From NCBI RefSeq assembly GCF_008801605.1, contig NZ_VZPJ01000007.1, forward strand, positions 1 through 64,000: a DNA stretch of 64,000 nucleotides, written 5' to 3'. Source of the DNA: Pseudomonas brassicacearum subsp. brassicacearum (GTDB lineage: Bacteria; Pseudomonadota; Gammaproteobacteria; Pseudomonadales; Pseudomonadaceae). Below the pieces are notes generated by a model. The model saw only the letters and a list, made by a program, of their open reading frames with translations. It had not been told where the DNA came from and did no database searches. Shown here one piece after another: positions 36,208-44,034 of the stretch (position 1 is its first letter; every line of letters starts with the position of its first letter). The translations under genes were made by a program, and so were the position numbers.

Positions 36208-36322
36208 TTTCTTGCGTGGTGGAAAAACCAGGATTACCATCCAGTCGAAACAGGGGGGATCCGGCGTATCCGGTCGGTCATCCCGCATCGATCCAGAGTG
36301 CAAGGGGGCTATGCAAAGAACT

Positions 36323-37072
36323 ATGAAAGTGCTCGTTGCGGTAAAACGCGCCATCGATCCGAATGTGAAAGTCCGGGTGAAAGCCGACGGTTCAGCCGTC
36401 GAGCTCAATGGCGTGAAGATGGCCTTGAATCCGTTCTGCGAAATCGCGGTGGAAGAGGCGATTCGCCTCAAGGAGAAGGGGCTGGTATCCGAAGTGGTGG
36501 TGGTCTCGGTGGGCACTTCGGCCGCCCAGGAGCAACTGCGCACGGCATTGGCACTCGGCGCGGACCGGGCGCTGCTGGTCGAGACGAGTGAGCTGCTCGA
36601 GCCGCTCAACGTCGCCAAGTACCTGAGCAAAGTGATCGATCAGGAAAAGCCGCAACTGATCCTGTTCGGCAAACAGGCGATCGACCAGGAGAACAACCAG
36701 GTCGGGCAAATGGTCGCGCAGCTGATTGGCAGCGGTCAGGCCACTTACGCCTCGGCAATCAATCACGTCGACGGGCAATGGGTGGTCGAGCGTGAGGTCG
36801 ACGGTGGCAGCCAGGTGCTCGCCCTCGCCATGCCGGCCGTGGTGACCTGTGATTTGCGCCTGAACCAACCGCGCTACGCCTCGTTGCCGAACATCATGAA
36901 AGCCAAGAAAAAACCGCTTGAAATCATTGCTGCTGACACCTTGGGCGCGAGCGTGAAGGAACACGCTCGATTGTTAGGGGTTGTCCCGCCTGCGGTGCGC
37001 AAAGCGGGCATCAACGTCGGTTCGGTGGCCGAGCTGGTGGATAAACTGAAAAACGTTGCGGGGGTGATTTGA
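36323..37072 (+). CDS. etfB: Electron transfer flavoprotein subunit beta
   Basis: A 249-residue ETF beta subunit, the usual length. It starts MKVLVAVKRAIDPNVKV and contains the AMP/ETF signature region VREVDGGSQVLALAMPAVVT then LRLNQPRYASLPNIMKAKKK. An in-frame ATG at 36311 closer to an AAGGGGG sequence is the alternative start; 36323 matches the family. It is probably a dedicated ETF that accepts electrons from the StcD-like enzyme and passes them to the quinone pool. Its stop overlaps the etfA start. Confidence 0.88.
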   Translation: MKVLVAVKRAIDPNVKVRVKADGSAVELNGVKMALNPFCEIAVEEAIRLKEKGLVSEVVVVSVGTSAAQEQLRTALALGADRALLVETSELLEPLNVAKYLSKVIDQEKPQLILFGKQAIDQENNQVGQMVAQLIGSGQATYASAINHVDGQWVVEREVDGGSQVLALAMPAVVTCDLRLNQPRYASLPNIMKAKKKPLEIIAADTLGASVKEHARLLGVVPPAVRKAGINVGSVAELVDKLKNVAGVI

Positions 37073-38007
37073 TGCGCACATTGGTGATCGCCGAGCACAG
37101 TGCAGGTGAGCTGACGGCGGGTACGTGGAGTGCCGTGACCGCCGCCATGGCGCTGGGTGCCGAGACGGATTTGCTGGTGATGGGCGGGACGGACGCGTCG
37201 GCAGTGGCGCAACAGGCAGCACTGACCCAGGGCCTGGGCCGGGTGCTGCTCGCACAAGGTGCGATGTTCGAAAACGCCCTGGCTGAAAATGCCCAACCGC
37301 TGATCACTTCACTGGTGGCCGAGGGGTATACGCACGTCGTTGCCGACGCCAGCAGCATGGGCCGCAATGTGTTGCCGCGGGTCGCGGCCAGCCTGGATGT
37401 CGGCATGCTCTCCGACGTCACCCACATCGTTTCGGCGGACACCTTCCAGCGTCCCATTTATGCCGGCAATGCCGTCGCCACGGTGCAGTCCCTTGACCCG
37501 ATCAAGTTGCTGACCGTTCGTGCCTCGGCGTTCACCCAGGCCTTGTCCCATGAACATCGTTGCGAAGTGGTGGCGGTGGAGGGCGGGCAAAGCACAAGCA
37601 ACGTGCGTTTCGTGAGCGAACAACTGACGGCCAGTGAAAGGCCCGATTTGTCGAGTGCCCGCGTCGTTGTTTCCGGTGGCCGCGGCATGCAATCCAAGGA
37701 ACATTTCGCCTTGATCGAGCGTGTGGCCGACAAGCTCGGTGGTGCCGTAGGGGCCTCGCGTGCCGCGGTGGATTCGGGTTTTGCCCCCAATGATTTGCAG
37801 GTCGGGCAGACGGGGAAAATCGTCGCGCCAGAGCTATACATCGCTGCGGGTATCAGCGGCGCCATTCAACATTTGGCGGGCATGAGTGGCTCGAAGGTCA
37901 TTGTTGCGATCAACCAGGACGCCGAGGCGCCGATTGCCCAGGTGGCGGATTACATGTTGGTGGCGGATTTGTTCGAGGCCTTGCCGGCGCTCGAAAAAGC
38001 ATTGTGA
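37072..38007 (+). CDS. etfA: Electron transfer flavoprotein subunit alpha
   Basis: A 311-residue ETF alpha subunit with the FAD-binding C-terminal domain: VVSGGRGMQSKEHF, ADKLGGAVGASRAAVDSGF, VGQTGKIVAPELYIAAGISG and GSKVIVAINQDAEAPI. The start is the ATG at 37072 that overlaps the etfB stop. Together with etfB it forms the electron acceptor for the adjacent flavin demethylase. A separate housekeeping etfBA is expected elsewhere in the genome. Confidence 0.9.
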   Translation: MRTLVIAEHSAGELTAGTWSAVTAAMALGAETDLLVMGGTDASAVAQQAALTQGLGRVLLAQGAMFENALAENAQPLITSLVAEGYTHVVADASSMGRNVLPRVAASLDVGMLSDVTHIVSADTFQRPIYAGNAVATVQSLDPIKLLTVRASAFTQALSHEHRCEVVAVEGGQSTSNVRFVSEQLTASERPDLSSARVVVSGGRGMQSKEHFALIERVADKLGGAVGASRAAVDSGFAPNDLQVGQTGKIVAPELYIAAGISGAIQHLAGMSGSKVIVAINQDAEAPIAQVADYMLVADLFEALPALEKAL

Positions 38008-38024
38008 GTGATTACATTCATAAG

Positions 38025-38042
38025 CTCCGCCAAGTGGCGGAG
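38025..38042 (+). terminator. Stem-loop after etfA
   Basis: CTCCGCC-AAGT-GGCGGAG: seven perfect pairs and a four-base loop, 18 bases after the etfA stop. No U-tract follows, so it may be a Rho-assisted or stability hairpin rather than a strong intrinsic terminator. Confidence 0.4.
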
Positions 38043-38079
38043 GAGGGCCGAACGACCTGAATACATGAAGACTTTTCGT

Positions 38080-38094
38080 ATAACTAAAACTTAT
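38080..38094. promoter_or_regulatory. LysR-type site upstream of the binding-protein operon
   Basis: ATAAC, five bases, CTTAT. This is one base from the ATAAC-N5-GTTAT core of the perfect palindrome at 27189-27207. It lies about 115 bases before the binding-protein start and could place both operons under one LysR protein. Confidence 0.4.
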
Positions 38095-38207
38095 CCATGC
38101 ATAACATAAAATCCCTTGAGGGTGTAATGGCACTCTGCTTTTATGAGGGAAGTTAATTCTTCTGCTGCCCTGCCAATAACTATTAATACAGTACGCGGAG
38201 ATGCACC

Positions 38208-39107
38208 ATGATTACGTTATCCAGTAAAACTTGTATCGGCTGGCTTGCAGGCCTGGCGATGGTCGCCGGTAGCCTGACGGCTCACGCCGAGGAACCCACG
38301 CCTATCCGTATTGGATGGGTGAATTGGTCGGATACGGAAATCGCTGTAAAGCTGGCAGATACGGCATTGCGTGACCACTTGAAGCAACCGGTCAAATTGG
38401 TACTCGCCGATATCGGCATTCAGTTCCAGGCCCTGGCTAACGGCAATATCGACCTGATTCCGATGGTCTGGCTGCCGAGCACTCACAAGGCGTTCTACGA
38501 CAAATACCAGGACAAGCTCGAAGACCTCGGCGTGCTGTATGAAGGTCGGATCGGCATGGCCGTGCCAACGTCCATTCCGACCAGCGAGATCGCCAGTGTC
38601 GAAGACCTCAACAAGCCTGAAGTACGGGAAAAACTGGGCGGCAAGATCCTGACGTCGGAAGTGGGCAATGGTCAGTACAAGCTGACGGAAAAGGCCATCA
38701 AGGAATATAAGCTCGATGGTTACAAGATGGTCGCCTCTTCAGAGTCTGGAATGCTGAGCGAGCTGGATCGCAACATCAAGCGTGACAAATGGTCGTTGAT
38801 CAACGCCTGGAGTCCCCACTGGATGTTCGCCAAGTGGCCGCTGCGCTACCTGGATGATCCGAAGCAGATTTTCGGTGGTGCTGAGCAAATCCATGCGGTT
38901 GCCCGCAAAGGCTTCAGCGCCGAGCATCCTGATGTCGCCCGGTTCTTCGCCAACTTCAAGATCCCCAAGGCTGACCTTGAGAAGTTGATGTCCACCGCCC
39001 GTGACAGTTCGGCAGACAAGGTCGTTGCAGAGTACTACGCCGCCAACAAGCCTCGCTTCGAGGCGATGTTCGGCAGTCAGACCGCCTCCGTCACACCGTC
39101 CCAGTGA
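38208..39107 (+). CDS. Glycine/proline-betaine ABC transporter substrate-binding protein (ProX/OpuAC-like)
   Basis: A 299-residue periplasmic protein. A signal peptide ends near AHAEE (residue 27). It belongs to the OpuAC family (IRIGWVNWSDTEIAVKLA, NGNIDLIPMVWLPSTH, KWSLINAWSPHWMFAKWPL). The Trp residues in the last motif and in GWVNW are candidates for the aromatic box that holds a quaternary ammonium group. GGAG precedes the start. It is the missing partner for the permease/ATPase genes at 28205-30273, although it is transcribed separately about 8 kb away. It leads a five-gene plus-strand operon. Confidence 0.88.
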   Translation: MITLSSKTCIGWLAGLAMVAGSLTAHAEEPTPIRIGWVNWSDTEIAVKLADTALRDHLKQPVKLVLADIGIQFQALANGNIDLIPMVWLPSTHKAFYDKYQDKLEDLGVLYEGRIGMAVPTSIPTSEIASVEDLNKPEVREKLGGKILTSEVGNGQYKLTEKAIKEYKLDGYKMVASSESGMLSELDRNIKRDKWSLINAWSPHWMFAKWPLRYLDDPKQIFGGAEQIHAVARKGFSAEHPDVARFFANFKIPKADLEKLMSTARDSSADKVVAEYYAANKPRFEAMFGSQTASVTPSQ

Positions 39108-39165
39108 TGGCTGCTGCTATTCAATAGTTGAGTTGCAGTCCGATGTCCTGCGTGAAGGGCATCGG

Positions 39166-40194
39166 ATGCATCGAACGAACATTCAGGCGATACCCTTGAA
39201 AACCACAGCCTATCGTCGCTTTACCCTGGATGAGGCGGTCGACTGGGTGAAGCATCTCTGTGAATCGAAGGGCTGCTCACCCGCGGTTGCCCTCTCATTG
39301 GCTCACGCCACCGTGGCTGCGCAAGCGCGCGGTAACCAGGCCGTGGGGTTTCGCCACCTCGCCGATTACTTGCCGGGCTTTTCTTCCGGACGAATCAATC
39401 CACGTGCCGAACCACGCATCTCCCGCGCTGGCGCGATTATCTTCAAGTCCGATGCCCAAGGCGGAATTGCCCAACTGGGTGTCGATCGCTGTTTCGATTC
39501 GCTGTGCCATGCCGCGCACGCCAATGGTATGGCAACGCTGAGCCAGTGCAACAGTTTCACCAGCGGTGAACTGGGTGACTACACGTTGCGGTTTGCCCAG
39601 GCCGGGCTGATTGCATTGGCGGTCGCAAACGGGCCGGCCCTGGTCGCCGTTCCTGGTGCCAAGGGCAAGACCTACTCGACCAATCCGCTTTCATTTTCCG
39701 CGCCCTCAGCCGACGGCATCCCGCTGATGTTCGACCAGGCGTGCAGTGCCGCGGCATTCGTGAATATCGCCCACGCCGCTTCGACGGGCAGCGACATCCC
39801 TGACGGTTGGGCGGTGGACCAACAGGGCAACGGCACACGTAATGCCTTGGCGGCGTTGAGCGGTGCGCTGCTGCCTTTTGGCGGACATCGTGGGGCCAAT
39901 CTGATGCTCATGGTCGAGGTCCTGGCGGCGGGGCTCACGGGTGCCAACTGGTCGTTGGATGCGCCGGCGTTTAACCAGGGAAACCAGACGCCTGGCTGTG
40001 GCCTGTTGATCCTGCTCCTGGCGCCGGCCTTCTTTTCAAGCGGGTTTGAACAGCGACTGTCCAGCCAACTGACCCGCCTGACGCAGATGGGCGTCCACAG
40101 GCCGGGATGGGAACGGCAACACTTAACGCTCACCGCACAGAATGATGGGATCAGTGTTCCCGTTGACCTGTTGGAACAACTGAGCCGTCTGTAA
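39166..40194 (+). CDS. Ldh2/MDH2-family oxidoreductase (DpkA-like imine or keto-acid reductase)
   Basis: A 342-residue member of the NAD(P)-dependent malate/lactate/sulfolactate/ureidoglycolate dehydrogenase fold. Family signatures are GKTYSTNPLSFSAPSADG and FGGHRGANLMLMVEVLAAGL. The start at 39166 has GAAGGG six bases upstream. The family includes DpkA, which reduces delta1-pyrroline-2-carboxylate and delta1-piperideine-2-carboxylate. The usual SHG motif with the catalytic His is replaced by AVG (59-61, in ARGNQAVGFRHL), marking a different subgroup. A cyclic imino-acid substrate fits the cluster but is unproven. Confidence 0.78.
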   Translation: MHRTNIQAIPLKTTAYRRFTLDEAVDWVKHLCESKGCSPAVALSLAHATVAAQARGNQAVGFRHLADYLPGFSSGRINPRAEPRISRAGAIIFKSDAQGGIAQLGVDRCFDSLCHAAHANGMATLSQCNSFTSGELGDYTLRFAQAGLIALAVANGPALVAVPGAKGKTYSTNPLSFSAPSADGIPLMFDQACSAAAFVNIAHAASTGSDIPDGWAVDQQGNGTRNALAALSGALLPFGGHRGANLMLMVEVLAAGLTGANWSLDAPAFNQGNQTPGCGLLILLLAPAFFSSGFEQRLSSQLTRLTQMGVHRPGWERQHLTLTAQNDGISVPVDLLEQLSRL

Positions 40195-40219
40195 GCCAGT
40201 TCGATAAGTTGCTCGGGAA

Positions 40220-40876
40220 ATGGGATCGAAAACGATGATGAACAGCACTGAAGATCCATCGTGGGACCAGGACATTATCCGTAGTGGGAAGTCGCTCAGG
40301 CGTTCGCTCCAGAGCGTCCTGTCGGGCAGCGGTTGCAATGAGGCGCCAGCACATGTCGCGTCTCTGAGCACGGCCCAATGGAATATCAGCAAGACTGCGC
40401 AGACTTCAAATGTGCTGCCCCGGTGTTTGGAGCGTCACTTATCCGAGGCGCTTGACGCTGCGCCCAGGACCGATGATGACCTGATATCGATACTGGCTGA
40501 GCTGAGCACGCTCTTGCCCCATCTTCCCTGGATAAACCGCCAAGCCCGGGCCAACCAGGACAGCGCTTTTGTGGAGCGCCATCGCCACGGGATGATCGCC
40601 GGCCCTGGAGCGCTATTTGAATGTTCCACCTTGACCTTGGGGTTGGCGCTGATGATGCCCAAGACCAGCTACCCCTATCACCAACACCCGCCTGCCGAGT
40701 TCTACCTCGTTCTTTCGCCGGGTGACTGGTATCGGGAGGATGTTGGGTGGTGGAGTCCTGGTGCGGGGGGCGTTGTCTTCAATCCGCCTTCTTGTATTCA
40801 TGCAATGAGATCGACGTGCGTTCCACTTCTTGCTTTATGGGGCTTGATTCATTCAGAGGCTGAGTTATGTCGGTAA
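40220..40876 (+). CDS. Cupin of the dimethylsulfoniopropionate (DMSP) lyase family, DddQ-like
   Basis: A 218-residue protein (211-213 if one of the ATGs at 40235/40238 is used) with a C-terminal cupin. The metal-site pattern of DddQ/DddL-type lyases is intact: YPYHQHPPAEFY gives H154, H156, E160 and Y162, and PPSCIHAM gives H194. The preceding VERHRHGMIAGPGALFE and trailing RSTCVPLLALWGLI also match that family. DddQ cleaves DMSP to dimethyl sulfide and acrylate. No acrylate genes adjoin it, and it sits inside a betaine operon, so it may act on DMSP imported by the betaine transporter or on another betaine-derived compound. It ends inside the next gene (10-base overlap). Confidence 0.78.
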   Translation: MGSKTMMNSTEDPSWDQDIIRSGKSLRRSLQSVLSGSGCNEAPAHVASLSTAQWNISKTAQTSNVLPRCLERHLSEALDAAPRTDDDLISILAELSTLLPHLPWINRQARANQDSAFVERHRHGMIAGPGALFECSTLTLGLALMMPKTSYPYHQHPPAEFYLVLSPGDWYREDVGWWSPGAGGVVFNPPSCIHAMRSTCVPLLALWGLIHSEAELCR

Positions 40877-41151
40877 CAACAATGGGCATCAAATTGGATG
40901 GGGAAACGCGTGCCAGGCTGAAATCGGCGGCGGCCAAGTTGGATCGCACCTCACATTGGTTCATGAAGAAGGCGATTTTGAATCTCATTGAAAAGGTGGA
41001 AGCTGGGGCCGGCGTTGAAGCCTTTGTAGCGGTCGAGACGCTGGAGAGGGATACGTTGCGCCATAGCATCGCACGACAGCGCGCAAATAAAGGCCTGCGT
41101 GACGATACCGCCCTGATGGCATCGGCCAAGGGCGGTGTGCATGGTGCGTGA
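40867..41151 (+). CDS. Free-standing PutA-type ribbon-helix-helix DNA-binding protein
   Basis: A 94-residue protein. Its first 45 residues (MSVTTMGIKLDGETRARL, then KSAAAKLDRTSHWFMKKAIL) closely match the N-terminal RHH operator-binding domain of the trifunctional proline oxidase PutA (TTMGVKLD ... TPHWLIKQAI by memory). The proline dehydrogenase and P5C dehydrogenase domains are absent; a short tail of about 50 residues follows. It would dimerise and bind DNA, presumably at put-like operators. AGAGG precedes the start. It overlaps the cupin and EamA genes, so it is part of the operon. It links the cluster to proline metabolism. Confidence 0.82.
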   Translation: MSVTTMGIKLDGETRARLKSAAAKLDRTSHWFMKKAILNLIEKVEAGAGVEAFVAVETLERDTLRHSIARQRANKGLRDDTALMASAKGGVHGA

Positions 41152-42007
41152 TCATGATGCGCCGCGGCCTCAGCTAGGCATCGCCTTGTGTCTTTTGTCC
41201 ATGCTGATCTTTGCCAGCCAGGATGGCGTCACCAAACTGCTGGTAAGGGATCTGCCCGTCGCCCAGCTCGTCATGGTGCGCTATTGGGTATTCCTTGCGT
41301 TTGCTGTTGGCTATAGCGTTTATCAGGGAAGTTTGCGAACCGCATGTCGAAGCCAGCATCCCTTTCTCCAGATAACTCGTGCCCTGGTTGGGGTGGGTGA
41401 AATCGCTTTGTTTGGATTTGGCCTGCGTTATCTTGGCTTGGCTGAGATGCATGCTTTGTATGCGGTTTTCCCGCTGATGACGCTGGCCTTGGCGGGAGCA
41501 TTGCTGGGGGAGTTCGTCGGCGTGCGTCGATGGATTGCCGCTGCGATAGGTTTCCTGGGCACCTTGGTCATTCTTCGCCCCGGCGGCGGTGTCTTCGAAC
41601 TCGCAGCGCTGATTCCCTTGATGTCCGCGCTGGGGTTCGCTGTGTTCAATGTGTTGACGCGGCGGATTAGCCGCGACGATTCGTTTGCTACGAACATGCT
41701 CTACATGGGTTTTTTCGGCGCAATGGCCGTCACCGTACCCGGCCTTCCCGGATGGGTTGTTCCGAGCCCGATGCAGTGGGTCTTGATGGGAGTGCTTGCT
41801 ACCACAGGTGTAGTGGCCCAGCTTTTACTCATCCAGGCGCTCAGGTATGCGACGGCGGCCACGCTCCAGCCTTTCAATTACACGCTGCTGGTATTCGCCA
41901 CGTTCATCGGCCTGTTCGTGTTCGGCGAATTGCCGGACCTATGGACAGTGGTAGGGGCTAGCCTGGTGGTGATCGGTGGCCTGTATGCAGTCAAGGCGAA
42001 AGGGTAG
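41141..42007 (+). CDS. EamA/DMT-family transporter
   Basis: A 288-residue membrane protein with about ten hydrophobic segments in two EamA repeats (LGIALCLLSMLIFASQDGVT opens the first; ALRYATAATLQPFNYTLLVF is in the second). The ATG at 41141 is used, with AAGG nine bases upstream; a GTG at 41135 is the alternative. It overlaps the RHH gene end. DMT carriers of this type often export amino acids or metabolites; relief of excess proline or an intermediate is possible. It is the last gene of the binding-protein operon. Confidence 0.82.
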   Translation: MVRDHDAPRPQLGIALCLLSMLIFASQDGVTKLLVRDLPVAQLVMVRYWVFLAFAVGYSVYQGSLRTACRSQHPFLQITRALVGVGEIALFGFGLRYLGLAEMHALYAVFPLMTLALAGALLGEFVGVRRWIAAAIGFLGTLVILRPGGGVFELAALIPLMSALGFAVFNVLTRRISRDDSFATNMLYMGFFGAMAVTVPGLPGWVVPSPMQWVLMGVLATTGVVAQLLLIQALRYATAATLQPFNYTLLVFATFIGLFVFGELPDLWTVVGASLVVIGGLYAVKAKG

Positions 42008-42056
42008 GTCAAGCGCCTTGCCAGCGATTTTCCCTACCGTCCAGTCGTCATAAGCA

Positions 42057-42076
42057 GAGAGCCATCCCTGGCTCTC
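42057..42076. terminator. Terminator-like hairpin between EamA and chemoreceptor genes
   Basis: GAGAGCCA-TCCC-TGGCTCTC: eight perfect pairs and a four-base loop in the 83-base gap between two convergent genes. It probably serves both strands. The T-tracts are short. Confidence 0.6.
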
Positions 42077-42090
42077 CCAGGCACTACCGC

Positions 42091-44034
42091 TTAGAACTTG
42101 AAGCGCCCCACCAAACCCTTGAGTTGTCCGGAAATATCCGTCAGACGCCCCGAGCCGGTCTGCGCCGAGTGGGCGAATTCCTCGACCAACTGGGCATCGG
42201 CATGGATCTGCGCGATGTGCCGGTTGATGTCTTCGGCCACCTGGTGCTGCTCCTCAGCCGCTGTGGCGATCTGCGTATTCTGGTCGCGAATCGAGTCCAC
42301 CGAGTGGCGGATCTTGTCGAAGCTGTCGCGGGCCTGTTGGATGCGTTCCACGCTGGTTTGCGACACCTGCAGGCTGCTTTGCATCTGTTGGGTCACTTCC
42401 TGGGTGCGCCGTGCGAGGTTGCCCAGCAGGCTGTCGATCTCACCGGTGGAGTCGGCGGTACGCCGTGCCAGCGCCCGGACTTCGTCGGCCACCACGGCGA
42501 ACCCGCGACCTTGATCGCCGGCCCGTGCAGCTTCGATGGCGGCGTTCAGGGCCAACAGGTTGGTCTGTTCAGCGATCGAGCGGATGGTGTCGAGGATGGT
42601 GTTGATGTTCTTGCTGTCCTGTTCCAGCGCCTGCATGGTCTGGGTCGACTTTTGCAGGTCGTCGCTCAGTTTCAGCACGCTGCCGGTGGCTTCGCCGATG
42701 TGATGCTGGCCATCGTGTACATCGCGATAGCCTTCGTCCGCACTGGAGGCGGCCTGGCTGCAAGAGCGGGCCACTTCGTTGGCGGTGGCAACCATTTCGT
42801 TGAACGCGGTGCTCACCAGCTCCACGGCCTGGCGCTGGCGCCCGGCAGCGTCGTTCATGTTCTGGGCCACGTGGCTGGTATCGGCTGCGGCGGTTTGCAG
42901 GTCGGAAGAGGCGCTGCCGATGCGCTGCATCAGTTGCGCGATCATGCCCAGGAACTGGTTGAACCAGCCCGCCAGGGTGGCCGTTTCGTCCTTGCCTTGC
43001 ACGATGAGTTTGCGGGTGAGGTCACCTTCACCTTCGGCGATTTCCTGCAGGCCGTTGGCAACACCGCGAATCGGCCGCACGATCACGCTGGCGAAACTGG
43101 CGCCTACCAAAGCGAATACCACAGCCAGTACGGCAGCAATGGCGGCGATCAGCCAAGTCAGGCTCGAAGCCTCGGCCATCACTTCATCGCGCTTGATCAG
43201 GCCGATGAAGCGCCAGCCCAACCCTTTGGAGCTGACCACGTTGGCCATGTAGGGCACGCCGTCGATCTCGATCTGGGTCACGCCATCGCTGCTTTTGGCC
43301 AGCTCGGCATAGTTGGGGCCCAAGTCGGCCAACGGCTTGAAGTTATGCTTGGCATCGGCAGCATCCACCAGGACGTTGCCGTTGGCTTCGACCAGCATCA
43401 GGTAGCCGCTTTCACCCAGCTTGATGTTCTTGACCAGTTCGGTGAGCTGTTTGAGCGACACGTCCAGGCAAACAACACCCACCAATTTACCGCTGGAGTC
43501 AGCGACAGTTTGTACGGTGCCGATCAGCGACACATCGTCCGGCGCCCAGTAATAGGCGTCTGTGCGCACAGTTGTGCCCGGTGCGGCCATGGCGGCCTTG
43601 TACCATGGACGCACGCGCGGATCGTACTTGGCCATTTTGGGATCGTCCGGCCAGCTCGCGTAGCCGCCGTCATCCATGCCCACGGAAAGATAGGCGGTGG
43701 TCGGATGGCTCTTGGCGAATCTTTCGAAGATCTCCAGAAGCTGTTGATTGATCTCAGGGAAGGGGGCTTGTGCGGCGTCGGCGCTGGAATAGTTTTTCAA
43801 GCCCTTGGCGGCGATGACCCGCGGATCCCTGGCAAAGAGTTCGACGTTCTGGCTGATGCCATCGAAGAACTGCTTCATGCCGTTGTCGATCTGGCGGATT
43901 TCACGGCCACTGCTGTCTAGAAAGTTGGCTTTTGCGGCGTCGCGCAGGTTCAGCACGACCAGCACCGCCACCAGGATAACCGGAAGGCAGGCGATGGCCG
44001 CGAACGCCCATGTCAGCTTCTGTTTGATATTCAT
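42091..44034 (-). CDS. Methyl-accepting chemotaxis protein with dCache_1 sensor
   Basis: A 647-residue chemoreceptor: first membrane segment about 8-30, a double-Cache periplasmic domain about 35-275, second membrane segment about 280-300, HAMP, and a signalling domain with the conserved hairpin RSIAEQTNLLALNAAIEAAR. The ligand pocket pattern of amino-acid and amine dCache sensors is present: R142, W144 and Y145 in DPRVRPWYKAA, Tyr161/162 and D191 in VCLDVSL. The start at 44034 has GGGAGAAG upstream. Next to a betaine cluster it could sense quaternary amines, as reported for McpX and PctD, but amino acids are equally compatible. Confidence 0.85.
   Translation of the reverse strand: MNIKQKLTWAFAAIACLPVILVAVLVVLNLRDAAKANFLDSSGREIRQIDNGMKQFFDGISQNVELFARDPRVIAAKGLKNYSSADAAQAPFPEINQQLLEIFERFAKSHPTTAYLSVGMDDGGYASWPDDPKMAKYDPRVRPWYKAAMAAPGTTVRTDAYYWAPDDVSLIGTVQTVADSSGKLVGVVCLDVSLKQLTELVKNIKLGESGYLMLVEANGNVLVDAADAKHNFKPLADLGPNYAELAKSSDGVTQIEIDGVPYMANVVSSKGLGWRFIGLIKRDEVMAEASSLTWLIAAIAAVLAVVFALVGASFASVIVRPIRGVANGLQEIAEGEGDLTRKLIVQGKDETATLAGWFNQFLGMIAQLMQRIGSASSDLQTAAADTSHVAQNMNDAAGRQRQAVELVSTAFNEMVATANEVARSCSQAASSADEGYRDVHDGQHHIGEATGSVLKLSDDLQKSTQTMQALEQDSKNINTILDTIRSIAEQTNLLALNAAIEAARAGDQGRGFAVVADEVRALARRTADSTGEIDSLLGNLARRTQEVTQQMQSSLQVSQTSVERIQQARDSFDKIRHSVDSIRDQNTQIATAAEEQHQVAEDINRHIAQIHADAQLVEEFAHSAQTGSGRLTDISGQLKGLVGRFKF

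Noticed and set aside
38128..38143. Sigma-54-like promoter (TGGCAC then a T-rich part) before the binding-protein gene
   Set aside because: The -24 element looks right but the -12 part reads TTTT instead of TTGC, so the essential GC is missing.
42124..43920. Long plus-strand open frame of 598 codons opposite the chemoreceptor gene
   Set aside because: It mirrors a clearly conserved minus-strand gene; high GC leaves the complementary frame open, and the translation has no recognisable domain.
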